Part shown: piece after piece, positions 15,146-22,967 of the stretch
How the letters are laid out: each line of letters opens with the position of its first letter
Numbering within the stretch: position 1 is the stretch's first letter
IMG/VR virus record: IMGVR_UViG_3300044974_001308
Coordinates: 1 to 31,382 of that record
Origin: a virus
Reading direction: 5' to 3' (one strand)
Length of the DNA: 31,382 bases
Program-made: the position numbers and the translations under genes
Notes under the pieces: generated by a model
Told to the model about the DNA's origin: nothing
Database searches by the model: none
What the model saw: only the letters and a program-made list of their open reading frames with translations

Positions 15146-16123
15146 TTAAAATTTATACCTAATACCGCCACTAATTGAATAAGAATTAAAGCTTAATCCC
15201 CATAATTTTTTAGTAACCACTCTCTCTGGTTCATGTGTTACTCGATTAACAGTAAAATACGTTTGTTGGTTTCCCTTTTTCATTTTAAATCTTTTTGTCT
15301 CTAGATTAATATTAAAATCTAGATTATGGGAATATTTATATAATAAATCAACGCCAGCTCCAAAACCTTGCCCTCTAGCAGTATCTTTAAAACTAGGATT
15401 TTTTTTAAAGTTATTCTTATGTATCCAATAACCTTTACCAACATACTTAAAAGAATAATATTTGATCGTCGGTTTGAATAAAAACTTATCATTTAGTGGT
15501 ACATTAACCGATAAACCAACCCATGGTGCTTTTGTCTTAAAATTATATTTTTGAAAAAGCTGATTAGAAGAAAATACTACATCGTTTTGATTATTAACTA
15601 ATTGTCGTGCACCATAATTACTATTTTTATAATCAGTATAATCATAGCCAAGATAGAAAGTTAGCAGATTATCACTAAATAAATTTACCGAATAACCAAT
15701 TGCTCCCGATAAATCTAAAACATTCCCTTTAACAGCCGATACACTATTTGAATCAATTCTAGATTTTATCTTGTTCGATCTTTTTGGTTTATGAAACTCC
15801 CAATCCTTATCCCACGATTTACTTTTATTCTTTAAAATATATCCGTATTTACCTTGACCTAAAAAAGTAAACCCATTCGCTGTAGGTTCTATTTCAATCT
15901 TTATTCCAGGCTGAATAACATAATTTTTCCATGTTAATTCAGATAATTTTTTATCTGGAAAATTAGTTGAAGGAATAGACCATTTAAAAACATCATATCT
16001 ATAAGCTACAGAAGGAGTAACAATGAAATTGGTAATTTTCTCTTCGTTGGGATCGCTGCTGGCCAAAGCAGCATTAGCTAGAAGTAGAGTTGCTAGGACA
16101 AGGGCGGGTTTTTTTATTACCAT
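15146..16123 (-). CDS. predicted outer-membrane beta-barrel protein
   Basis: A 325-residue protein with a typical signal peptide (M-V-I-K-K-P-A-L-V-L-A-T-L-L-L-A-N-A-A-L-A, cleavage likely after A-L-A near residue 21). The mature part alternates polar and aromatic residues in short strands and ends G-G-I-R-Y-K-F, with the terminal Phe used by the BAM complex to recognise outer-membrane barrels. Strand-like segments such as F-Y-L-G-Y-D-Y-T-D-Y suggest a barrel of perhaps 8-12 strands. No ligand can be named. ATG with ACAGG upstream. It is the next gene after SemiSWEET on the same strand, but 310 bases away, so probably separately transcribed. Confidence 0.75.
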   Translation of the reverse strand: MVIKKPALVLATLLLANAALASSDPNEEKITNFIVTPSVAYRYDVFKWSIPSTNFPDKKLSELTWKNYVIQPGIKIEIEPTANGFTFLGQGKYGYILKNKSKSWDKDWEFHKPKRSNKIKSRIDSNSVSAVKGNVLDLSGAIGYSVNLFSDNLLTFYLGYDYTDYKNSNYGARQLVNNQNDVVFSSNQLFQKYNFKTKAPWVGLSVNVPLNDKFLFKPTIKYYSFKYVGKGYWIHKNNFKKNPSFKDTARGQGFGAGVDLLYKYSHNLDFNINLETKRFKMKKGNQQTYFTVNRVTHEPERVVTKKLWGLSFNSYSISGGIRYKF

Positions 16124-16433
16124 ATTTTTAAACCTGTATATAATTATTCACATATTTTTTAAATCTTAACCTAATTGTCTAACATATAACTCTTTAAAAT
16201 TGAACCTAAAAAAACACGAGAAAATCAAAATTAGAACGCCGTGTGTTATAATTATTTCAAGAAGAAAATATTTTGCACCAAACTCACTTAATCAAAGTTA
16301 CAAGCCTATTTATACTTTTTAATCTCCCTCCGAGTCAACCGAAGATTTTGTATACATCCATGGTAATCTTCTAGGACTTTTAACCTGTCTTTTGCCGATA
16401 ATTCTGATTAAATTCTCTAAAAATTACTAATTT
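16124..16433. other. 310-base gap between SemiSWEET and the barrel gene
   Basis: No reading frame worth naming on either strand. It contains a short hairpin near 16343-16376 (GAAGATT pairing with AATCTTC). It presumably holds the 3' end of the recombination operon transcript and the promoter of the barrel gene, but no clear -35/-10 pair was found. Confidence 0.4.
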
Positions 16434-16694
16434 CTACTTCCAAAGGTATTTCATAGTCAGAATGATAATAGCTAGAATAAGACTTATTACGTTACCGATA
16501 ATCAAAGGAACTGCCTTAATCCATATAGTATATATCAGCCACAATATCATACCCAGAGCATAAATAATGTACATACTCGTTGATATATCCTTAGCAGATT
16601 TCTTGCGATATAGCTCTATAACCTGTGGAATAAATGATATCGTAGTACAAAATAACGCTAAGTAACCGATTATTTCAATAATAACTGTCTCCAC
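16434..16694 (-). CDS. SemiSWEET (PQ-loop/MtN3) sugar transporter
   Basis: An 86-residue membrane protein with three transmembrane helices (about 5-25, 38-57, 63-82). The first helix carries the signature T-T-I-S-F-I-P-Q-V-I-E-L-Y followed by K-S-A-K-D-I-S, and the second has M-Y-I-I-Y-A-L-G-M-I-L-W. This is the layout of bacterial SemiSWEETs, which dimerise in the inner membrane to carry sugars down a gradient. GTG start with AGGAG nine bases upstream. It lies 12 bases after the recT stop on the same strand, an unusual place for a transporter, implying co-transcription with the phage recombination genes. Family call strong; substrate unknown. Confidence 0.85.
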   Translation of the reverse strand: METVIIEIIGYLALFCTTISFIPQVIELYRKKSAKDISTSMYIIYALGMILWLIYTIWIKAVPLIIGNVISLILAIIILTMKYLWK

Positions 16695-16706
16695 TAATAA
16701 TAGCTC

Positions 16707-17588
16707 CTAAGCAGCTTCCACATCTTGTGAATAATTATATTGCTTTATAATGTATTCTATACAAGCTAGCTGCCTCTCTTCCCCTAAATCTGCAATACTT
16801 TCAACACCAGCTTTGCTACACCACTTGTTTATTATCTCGCTTGATACATTATGCAATTTAATAAGTTCTAGCAACTCTAAAAGTGTTTCGCTTGGTTCTT
16901 GAACTTTGACCTCCTCTTCCTGATTAGATAAAACAGAATCAAGTTTGCTACTTATACTTTGAGATTTTGGTGTTATATTTTTAACTTCCATTTCAAGCTC
17001 ATTAAAAGGCTTGCCTTCCATTTCTTCAGCTGTCGGATGCTGACTGACTATTTCAGGAAAAGCCTTACGCAAGGCTTGCGCCTCAGCACATTTGGCAAGC
17101 TGTCCGTATGGTCTTTTTCGCCACATAGTATTAGGTGTCAGTTCGTCTTTTTTAGAAGCATAGTTTTCTAACCAGTATTCTTTGGCAGTAAATTCAACAA
17201 TAGTACTATTTACCAGCTTTTTAACTGTTACCTTACACCATTTAGGATAGGTAATTTCTACCCCGCCTAAATTACATGTAACATCTTCACCAAATTCAGG
17301 CTCGCTTACACCGGCATATTGATTACTACGTGCCGCCTGTATCCTATATAGACCAACACCTGCCATAACTACGTCCTTGTACTCGTATCTACCTGTCTGA
17401 GCATTTTTTACGCTCATCGGGACAATATGTACAGGCTTTTGCATTGGGTCTAATTTTGCCGCCTTGCAGTAATCAAGAACCATCTTTATACTCTCATCTC
17501 TTGCACCGGTATATAAGCTGTTTTTTAGTGCTGACCATATATGCTGGTCAATTTCATTAACGGCATTTATTGATGTTATGTTACTCAT
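16707..17588 (-). CDS. recT: RecT/Bet-type phage recombinase
   Basis: A 293-residue protein of the Bet/RecT single-strand annealing family: D-Y-C-K-A-A-K-L-D-P-M-Q-K-P-V-H-I-V near residue 40, D-V-V-M-A-G-V-G-L-Y-R near 72, and P-Y-G-Q-L-A-K-C-A-E-A-Q-A-L-R-K-A-F-P near 160. It anneals complementary strands after the partner exonuclease resects DNA ends. The C-terminal 90 residues are acidic and variable, probably for partner binding. A strong GAGG-rich ribosome site lies inside the small upstream frame, whose stop overlaps the ATG. The YqaJ exonuclease gene is upstream in the same operon. Confidence 0.9.
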   Translation of the reverse strand: MSNITSINAVNEIDQHIWSALKNSLYTGARDESIKMVLDYCKAAKLDPMQKPVHIVPMSVKNAQTGRYEYKDVVMAGVGLYRIQAARSNQYAGVSEPEFGEDVTCNLGGVEITYPKWCKVTVKKLVNSTIVEFTAKEYWLENYASKKDELTPNTMWRKRPYGQLAKCAEAQALRKAFPEIVSQHPTAEEMEGKPFNELEMEVKNITPKSQSISSKLDSVLSNQEEEVKVQEPSETLLELLELIKLHNVSSEIINKWCSKAGVESIADLGEERQLACIEYIIKQYNYSQDVEAA

Positions 17589-17673
17589 TTTCCTCTATTT
17601 CCTCCTCTTCCATTTTCTTGTTAAAATTTCTATACAAATTAAACACTTCTTTTACGGCTTCTATTATGTTCAT
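17581..17673 (-). CDS. possible 30-residue leader peptide coupled to recT
   Basis: Minus-strand frame M-N-I-I-E-A-V-K-E-V-F-N-L-Y-R, then an acidic tail. Its stop overlaps the recT start (ATGAGTAA), and an AAGAGAG ribosome-like site precedes its ATG. The overlap is the same arrangement used by several real gene pairs in this window, which argues for a translated, coupled peptide. The length is too small for homology to be judged by eye. Confidence 0.4.
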   Translation of the reverse strand: MNIIEAVKEVFNLYRNFNKKMEEEEIEENE

Positions 17674-17787
17674 TTTTAACTCTCTTATTCCTTGTCAAAA
17701 AAATGTTTTAGTTTACTTAATACCTACCATTATTTAAGAAGGCTATCATGGTTGCCGTTACAAATATTCTTATTTCTATTTTATTGC

Positions 17788-18696
17788 CTATTTAATTAAA
17801 AACATTCGTGATTGCTTACCGTAGCTTACACATTGTAAGTATATTTCCTTGTACTTTTCTTTAAACTTCTTTAGGTCAATAAGCGACTTTGGAGCAGTGT
17901 TTTTCCATGTAGCTATCACATTCCCCTGATTATCAATTAGCACATCATAATCTCTCATAAATTCCTGTATATCGGTCTTTAATTTCTCAATGGTATCAGC
18001 TATCCTGTTTTCTTCCTCCTTTAAGCTTTTAAGTTGTTCCCATTTCTCTATAATATTATCTTCCGCTACTATTTCGTGATAATTACTTTGCGGGAATAAG
18101 TTAAATGTGTCCCTAGTACTAACACATTTAGGCGGTATTCTTTTTTCTATATGGTTATGCCAAAAATTACATGCTATCTTAATTAGCTTATCTTCTAGCT
18201 CTTTATTACGCTCATAAGTATAAATTCTAAAATCCTGTCCACCGATGAGTACTGCTATATCAACTTTTGGAACATCACAGATTGCGGCATAATGAGCAAC
18301 TTGCACTAGATATGACTCAGGGATTTGGTCAGTCCCTAAATCGCCCCACTCTTTAGCCTTGATAAAGCCGGCAGTCTTACATTCTAAGACATATTCTTTA
18401 TCACCGACCCACCGATCAATATTAGCCCCTAAAAACTTATACTCGGGATGATAGATCGTGTTGGGTTCTATTTCTGTCCTTTGACCGGTAACTTCTGAAT
18501 ACTCATTAGCAATAACATCCTCTAAAAGATTACCCCATTTCATTGCGGCATTAGTTTGAGAGCTAATGTCCTCACTAGTTTTATCCAAATACACATCAAG
18601 AGCAGTCCTATATGAGCTTAAGCCGCAGATACTACCCAAATCACTCCCGCCAATATAACCCTTACGTTCTCTTAACCATTCTTGCCTGTTTTCCAT
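17788..18696 (-). CDS. YqaJ/lambda-Exo-type viral recombination exonuclease
   Basis: A 302-residue protein of the YqaJ family: W-L-R-E-R-K-G-Y-I-G-G-S-D-L at the start, W-G-N-L-L-E-D near 54-60, N-I-D-R-W near 92-96 and the catalytic L-E-C-K-T (E105-C-K107). The E59/D94/E105/K107 set forms the PD-(D/E)xK active site of 5'-3' exonucleases that make 3' tails for RecT annealing. A C-terminal helical region (about 215-250) may form a coiled coil. Upstream of recT in the same operon, the usual exonuclease-annealase pairing. Confidence 0.88.
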   Translation of the reverse strand: MENRQEWLRERKGYIGGSDLGSICGLSSYRTALDVYLDKTSEDISSQTNAAMKWGNLLEDVIANEYSEVTGQRTEIEPNTIYHPEYKFLGANIDRWVGDKEYVLECKTAGFIKAKEWGDLGTDQIPESYLVQVAHYAAICDVPKVDIAVLIGGQDFRIYTYERNKELEDKLIKIACNFWHNHIEKRIPPKCVSTRDTFNLFPQSNYHEIVAEDNIIEKWEQLKSLKEEENRIADTIEKLKTDIQEFMRDYDVLIDNQGNVIATWKNTAPKSLIDLKKFKEKYKEIYLQCVSYGKQSRMFLIK

Positions 18697-18720
18697 ACTA
18701 ATAACCTGATTTCTTTATTG

Positions 18721-18978
18721 TTATAAATAACGCTTTATTTCCTCAAGCTGACCTAGTACCTTCTGTGGATTAAACAGTAAATGCTCTTTTGCTACTGCTT
18801 GCCTTTCTAAAAATAAAACCATTAAAATACAAAACTCTCTTGGTACTACCACAAATTCATCGTCAGTCTTTGACTTTAACCACATTGACAAGCTGTGCGT
18901 GGAAATATCACCAACCATGCCCCAGAGAAGATTAGAGATTTCCTCCCGTGGAATAAAACGATCTTTTATAGTCATCAT
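18721..18978 (-). CDS. small phage early protein of unknown function
   Basis: An 85-residue soluble protein with the phrases R-E-E-I-S-N-L-L-W-G-M-V-G-D and L-V-L-F-L-E-R-Q-A-V-type helices. No family was recognised. ATG at 18978 has GGAGG six bases upstream; one base separates it from the preceding gene's stop. It lies between the first early gene and the exonuclease, so a role in early phage functions is likely by position only. Confidence 0.65.
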   Translation of the reverse strand: MMTIKDRFIPREEISNLLWGMVGDISTHSLSMWLKSKTDDEFVVVPREFCILMVLFLERQAVAKEHLLFNPQKVLGQLEEIKRYL

Positions 18979-18979
18979 T

Positions 18980-19639
18980 TTATACCTCCACTCCTCTGGT
19001 TAGCGAAAAGTAAGAGCGTAATTCCTGATCGGCCGTGTAAGCATTATGTTGTGCTTCTTCTATTGCCTGCTCTAAAGCTACAAGGTCATATTCAGAAATA
19101 TCCCAGTCAATACAGTAGTCTGCTGCCTTACCAAGTAAATACTCGTATTTATCAATGTCTACCATTAGCTGGTAGTAATTATCACCGTAAGTTTCATAAG
19201 GGATATTATAAAGGGTAGCCCTCTCTATCTGCTCTTCTATAAACGCTTCTCTTGCTCTTACTCCGATTCTTGCAAAAGTTTCTTTAGCCGATGCAGGCAG
19301 TTCTAAGCTTTCACTTTTAGCTTCGTGAAATTTTGGGATTTCAGTTATATTGACCGGTAATTGTTCTCTAGTTTTACGCTCATTAGAGATTTTTACCGCT
19401 TCTCTTAGTTGCGCAAGATTTGAAAATATCTGCTTAGCCTCTTTTGTCGGTAGTAGCATTTTCCTTAAAGCTTCCTTGGCCTTAGCGACGCTGATTTCTT
19501 CTAAGCTTGGCATGACATATTCCGATAACTTATGGCTTTCATCAATTATACCATAACTGATTCGATTATTGATATTTTCGTGATTTTCTTTGTAAAAATT
19601 TCTACCTTGACATGAAGGTAGCATTAAGATATTTTGCAT
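18980..19639 (-). CDS. phage early protein of unknown function, first gene of the recombination operon
   Basis: A 219-residue acidic, largely helical protein. It has a polar N-terminus, a central helical region (E-E-I-S-V-A-K-A-K-E-A-L-R-K-M, about 45-60) and a C-terminal part with tyrosine- and aspartate-rich phrases (D-I-D-K-Y-E-Y-L-L-G). No domain recognised. I start it at ATG 19639, where AAAGG lies six bases upstream; a TTG two codons earlier is less likely. As the leading gene downstream of the divergent control region it should be the most strongly expressed member of the minus-strand early operon. Confidence 0.65.
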   Translation of the reverse strand: MQNILMLPSCQGRNFYKENHENINNRISYGIIDESHKLSEYVMPSLEEISVAKAKEALRKMLLPTKEAKQIFSNLAQLREAVKISNERKTREQLPVNITEIPKFHEAKSESLELPASAKETFARIGVRAREAFIEEQIERATLYNIPYETYGDNYYQLMVDIDKYEYLLGKAADYCIDWDISEYDLVALEQAIEEAQHNAYTADQELRSYFSLTRGVEV

Positions 19640-19665
19640 ATACAACCTTTATTTAAATTTATTTC

Positions 19666-19711
19666 TTAAAGTAAGAATTTAATTTCTCAATTTTTTAAAT
19701 TCTTACTTTAA
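19666..19711. promoter_or_regulatory. perfect 17-bp inverted repeat, candidate operator or RNA hairpin
   Basis: TTAAAGTAAGAATTTAA (19666-19682) is the exact reverse complement of 19695-19711, with a 12-base loop. It lies 27 bases before the start of the minus-strand early operon, where its promoter or leader should be. It could bind a dimeric repressor or form a hairpin in the leader. Confidence 0.6.
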
Positions 19712-19726
19712 TATTAAGGACTTCAA

Positions 19727-19760
19727 AACGTCTTAAGCTCGTAACTTAAGGCGTTTTTTT
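19727..19760 (+). terminator. strong rho-independent terminator on the plus strand
   Basis: ACGTCTTAAG (19728-19737) pairs with CTTAAGGCGT (19745-19754), with one G-T pair, a seven-base loop and a run of seven T (19754-19760). No plus-strand gene ends upstream: the nearest gene is divergent. It either insulates the two divergent units or ends a short plus-strand RNA beginning within about 100 bases. Confidence 0.7.
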
Positions 19761-19803
19761 ATGCCTTATGAGATGAGTATAGAGAAGGAGAATAAGACTG
19801 TCA

Positions 19804-19920
19804 ATACTAATTACACACTAATTAAATATTATATAAATAATATGTACATTAGATGTAGATGCTATCTAAATAATATCTAGTTAATATGTGCATTAGGTGT
19901 TAATACTATGTAATTAGTAT
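19804..19920. repeat. centromere-like repeat region upstream of the second parA
   Basis: A 12-bp perfect inverted repeat (ATACTAATTACA at 19804-19815 and its complement at 19909-19920) encloses two direct repeats of 28 bases at 19838-19865 and 19882-19909, which match at 23 of 28 positions with a 44-base period. The repeats share TAATATGT-N-CATTAG-N-TGT. The site lies 79 bases before a parA gene, where many plasmids carry the parS centromere and operator. Confidence 0.6.
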
Positions 19921-19926
19921 ATTTTT

Positions 19927-19932
19927 TTGACT
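19927..19932 (+). promoter_or_regulatory. candidate -35 box for the second parA
   Basis: TTGACT lies directly after the repeat region and 66 bases before the GTG start. The sequence at the normal -10 distance (TACTCT) matches poorly, so the promoter may depend on a regulator. Confidence 0.3.
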
Positions 19933-19998
19933 TTAGCTATAAAGCTTGGTACTCTTAAATAATAATCATAAATTAAATAATTTTAGTAGAAAATCATT

Positions 19999-20934
19999 GT
20001 GTTTGAATCAAGAATGACTGCAGTTGATGCTGCAAAATTAAAAAACGTTACTACTCAAGCAATCCATAAAGAATTAAAAGCAAAGAGTTTAGAATCTTAC
20101 AAAAATAACAACAGAGTCTATTTTAAACACAACACTGCTAAAAAAATATTTAATCATTCATTTGAAAAATCTATAATTTCCTTCCAGATAGTAAAAGGTG
20201 GAACAGGAAAAACTACCATTACTCATGCTTTTGCGATAAGAGCTAATTTGTACGGAGCTAAAGTCTTGTGCATAGATTTAGACCAACAAGGTAATTTAAC
20301 CCAAGCATTTGGAGTTAATTGCGATAACTCACCTGTCATGGTGGATATTATTGATAATACCGCTTTAATGGATAAGGCAATAGTAAATATTACATCAGGT
20401 CTTGATATCTTACCTAGTAGGATTGAAAATGCTGTGCTTGATAATCATCTTATGTTAAATAAACATCCTTTAGACAGAGTATACAAAAATATAATAAATA
20501 CAGTAATAGAAAATTACGATTTGATAGTAATTGACTGTCCACCAGCTTTAGGGCAATCCGTAACTGCCGCAACTTTAGCATCAGATACAATTATATTTCC
20601 ACTCACTCCAGAAAAATTTAGTCTGTCGGGGTTAGAAATTTCTTACAAAGAAATTAATACTATTAATAAAAGATTTAATACCTCGTGCAACTTTAAAATA
20701 CTATTAAATAAATTCGACATGAGAACAGCTTTATCAAGTGAAGTATTAGCAAAAATTATGAATCACGCACTTTTTCAAAAAATGACATTTAATACTTTTA
20801 TACGAAGCTGCCAAGATTTTCCGAACATGCTATACGCTACAACAAATATTTTTTCTAATACAAAATCTTCTGCTGCAAAAGATGATATTGACCTTTTGAC
20901 AAAAGAAATTTTAAACTTGAACATAAAGAAGTAA
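19999..20934 (+). CDS. parA: ParA-family partition ATPase with N-terminal DNA-binding domain
   Basis: A 311-residue ParA. The first 55 residues look like a MerR/HTH-type DNA-binding domain (T-A-V-D-A-A-K-L-K-N-V-T-T-Q-A-I-H-K), as in type Ia partition ATPases that repress their own promoter. Walker A is K-G-G-T-G-K-T-T (66-73), A' C-I-D-L-D-Q-Q-G-N-L near 90-99 and Walker B L-I-V-I-D-C-P-P-A-L near 175. It differs from the small ParA at 7746, so the window carries two distinct partition systems. GTG start chosen; ATG at 20014 would remove five residues. Followed six bases later by its likely partner gene. Confidence 0.88.
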   Translation: MFESRMTAVDAAKLKNVTTQAIHKELKAKSLESYKNNNRVYFKHNTAKKIFNHSFEKSIISFQIVKGGTGKTTITHAFAIRANLYGAKVLCIDLDQQGNLTQAFGVNCDNSPVMVDIIDNTALMDKAIVNITSGLDILPSRIENAVLDNHLMLNKHPLDRVYKNIINTVIENYDLIVIDCPPALGQSVTAATLASDTIIFPLTPEKFSLSGLEISYKEINTINKRFNTSCNFKILLNKFDMRTALSSEVLAKIMNHALFQKMTFNTFIRSCQDFPNMLYATTNIFSNTKSSAAKDDIDLLTKEILNLNIKK

Positions 20935-20940
20935 TAACCG

Positions 20941-21396
20941 ATGCCATTAATAACAGATTTAAAAAGTATCAAAAAAACAAATAAAGTTTTTAAAAAACAA
21001 GAATATAGACCTTGGGATGAAAAAGACATTCTAGTATCGAAAAATGAACCCTTGAAAAGCGACAAGGAATTAAACGTTGATAATATTAATTCTATTGAGT
21101 TAGAAAAAATCTGGCGGGGTTTGTACGGTGCAAAAAAAACTCTTCTAAAAATAATCCTTCAAAATACAGAAGAAATTCACGATGGTTATGTCGTCACAAA
21201 AGCTATTACTATTAGTCAATTAATGACCAACTCATCTTTACCTGCAAACACAATAAAATCTGCTCTACAGCTACTAAAACACAGCTATCTTATCTTAAAC
21301 TACGAAACTAAACCAGGTAAAGGGGGGTTTGCTAGATATAAAATTCCTACAAAAGTGTATGAATACTTCGTTGAAAGATATTCTACTAATACGTAA
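20941..21396 (+). CDS. putative winged-helix partition partner or replicon regulator
   Basis: A 151-residue basic protein. The C-terminal half looks like a winged helix: I-T-I-S-Q-L-M-T-N-S-S-L-P, then N-T-I-K-S-A-L-Q-L-L-K as recognition helix, and a wing K-P-G-K-G-G-F-A-R-Y-K-I-P. The N-terminal 60 residues are polar, with no fold evident. Six bases downstream of parA, exactly where ParB or another centromere-binding protein is expected, but it lacks ParB motifs. It may bind the repeats at 19804-19920 or those upstream of the rep-like gene. Function inferred from fold and position. Confidence 0.6.
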   Translation: MPLITDLKSIKKTNKVFKKQEYRPWDEKDILVSKNEPLKSDKELNVDNINSIELEKIWRGLYGAKKTLLKIILQNTEEIHDGYVVTKAITISQLMTNSSLPANTIKSALQLLKHSYLILNYETKPGKGGFARYKIPTKVYEYFVERYSTNT

Positions 21397-21790
21397 TTTT
21401 TATTGACTTTGTTAGGTTGAGGTATAGTATCAAAATACACTATTTAGGTGTAAACTATAAATTTACCTTTAAAAAAGGGATGCTAGTATCAAGAAGATAC
21501 TAGCCACAACAAAAATTTATGGAATTTTAATTTTTCTAATTTACCCCAATGAGGGGGGGTTTATGACCTAGAAAATCAAAAATGAGAGTTAGATTGAAGC
21601 TTGAGAACGAATTTCTAACTTTTTTCAGAATCAAACTCTAAAACGTTTTACCGACGCTAATAGGGTTTTTTATTGCCGAACTGAACACCGACAACGGTTT
21701 TAGAATAGTAGAGTATTATTTATTTGTCAAGCCGTTTGTCGTTGGTTATGTGAAAAATTTTTGACTAAAAACTAACTAACAATAAGTAAA
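21397..21790 (+). promoter_or_regulatory. 394-base control region of the rep-like gene: promoter and paired palindromes
   Basis: TTGACT at 21403-21408 and TAGTAT at 21425-21430, 16 bases apart, form a candidate promoter. Its -10 box lies inside TAGTATCAAAATACACTA (21425-21442). A related perfect hairpin, TAGTATC-AAGAA-GATACTA, is at 21484-21502 and extends one more pair to each side. A run of seven G (21553-21559) and imperfect inverted repeats near 21583-21643 follow. A replication-control or origin region is possible. Only 5- to 19-codon frames were seen in it. Confidence 0.45.
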
Positions 21791-22846
21791 ATGGCTTATT
21801 CAACACAAAAACAGGAGCAAGAAGTTCCAGCTAACCAAGACCAATTATGCAAACTCTACTCATTTAAAGAAGAAAAAGCCCGTTATCGTAAAAGTTATAT
21901 TGATTGGGATAAAATCAAAAGAGCTAACAACAAAGCTATTCGTCAAAAAGCAAAATATTTAAGTAAAGATGCACAAGCTATTCTTGCACCGATTATACAG
22001 GGTTTAAAAAGAGGAAAACGGGTATTCTTTAATCATAAGTATATATCCTCAATTACCTTATGCAAAAGAAGGCAAAATCAGAATATCATAAAACAGTTAG
22101 AATCTGTTCTAGATATTACTTACCATAATTCTATTACTTATAACGGTAAAAAACATCGGTTCAGTTATGAGTTTTCCTATAAGCTCACAAAACTAGAAAA
22201 TATAAGTTACCCAGAGCATTCTATCGAGCAATTTTCTGCTCAACAAAATGAGCTCCTCTATATATATAAAGAAAATAATAATATTGAAGATATAGATCTG
22301 GAATCTAATTTTTTACAAAATTCTGAAAGTAATAAAATTCAAGAAATTTTCACTACCAAAGTTACTAAACTCAAAAAAAGACCCTCTAATAAGCGTAAAA
22401 AGCCGACTATAGCACAGGCAAAGGCAAGAATTTATCGTTTTAACCAGTACAAGGAGCCGCAAGACCTAAAGCACCATTACCCCTTAACTAAGGAGGATGG
22501 AAGCAAACTGCAAAGCCTTTCAGGGAGGGATTTTACCTTAAATGCAATGAACGAAATACTCCTCGATATGTCAAAAAGGCGAGATAACAGGTTTTGCTCG
22601 AAAGCCCAGTTTATGGCATATTTCGGTAAATGTCTGCGGTTTGAGATGAGGGATGCTGTCAAAACCGGGAAAGATAACTTTCGCATAAAAGCTAATATTC
22701 CTGAAGAAAAACCAATAAAATCTAAGATAATAGGAGAAACGGAAGAGCGGGTATATGATTTAAAAAACAGAACTACTGACGGTTTTCAGCTATTATCGGT
22801 TGCTGTTGAGAATTTGTTGGTAAAAAGTAAGGCAATCACGGAATAA
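21791..22846 (+). CDS. Rep-like protein, plasmid/phage replication initiator candidate
   Basis: A 351-residue basic protein. Residues about 75-135 resemble the N-terminal region of the 423-residue protein at 26331: both have an I/V-F-F/N start, a Lys/Arg-rich helix, L-E/A-x-x-L/I-Y/D-I-T, then Y-N/K-G-K-K-H/Y-R/H-F. The C-terminal part has another shared region (F-T-L-N-A-M-N-E-I-L-L, then F-M-A-Y-F-G-K near 265-280). The pattern suggests a winged-helix replication initiator, and the site next to parA and a repeat-bearing control region fits a plasmid Rep. Not matched to a named Rep family. Confidence 0.5.
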   Translation: MAYSTQKQEQEVPANQDQLCKLYSFKEEKARYRKSYIDWDKIKRANNKAIRQKAKYLSKDAQAILAPIIQGLKRGKRVFFNHKYISSITLCKRRQNQNIIKQLESVLDITYHNSITYNGKKHRFSYEFSYKLTKLENISYPEHSIEQFSAQQNELLYIYKENNNIEDIDLESNFLQNSESNKIQEIFTTKVTKLKKRPSNKRKKPTIAQAKARIYRFNQYKEPQDLKHHYPLTKEDGSKLQSLSGRDFTLNAMNEILLDMSKRRDNRFCSKAQFMAYFGKCLRFEMRDAVKTGKDNFRIKANIPEEKPIKSKIIGETEERVYDLKNRTTDGFQLLSVAVENLLVKSKAITE

Positions 22847-22967
22847 CTGCCTTACCTACCAAAAAGGTGTTTAAACTAAATCATGGGAATTTATACTGTA
22901 ACATGATTTTAAATTTTTACCAATAAGCAAATGATTGTAAAATTAGCTAAAAATAACTGTTATAAGT

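Noticed and set aside
21582-21641. 19-codon frame in the control region before the rep-like gene
   Set aside because: Too short, no ribosome site, and it lies within imperfect inverted repeats; chance is more likely.
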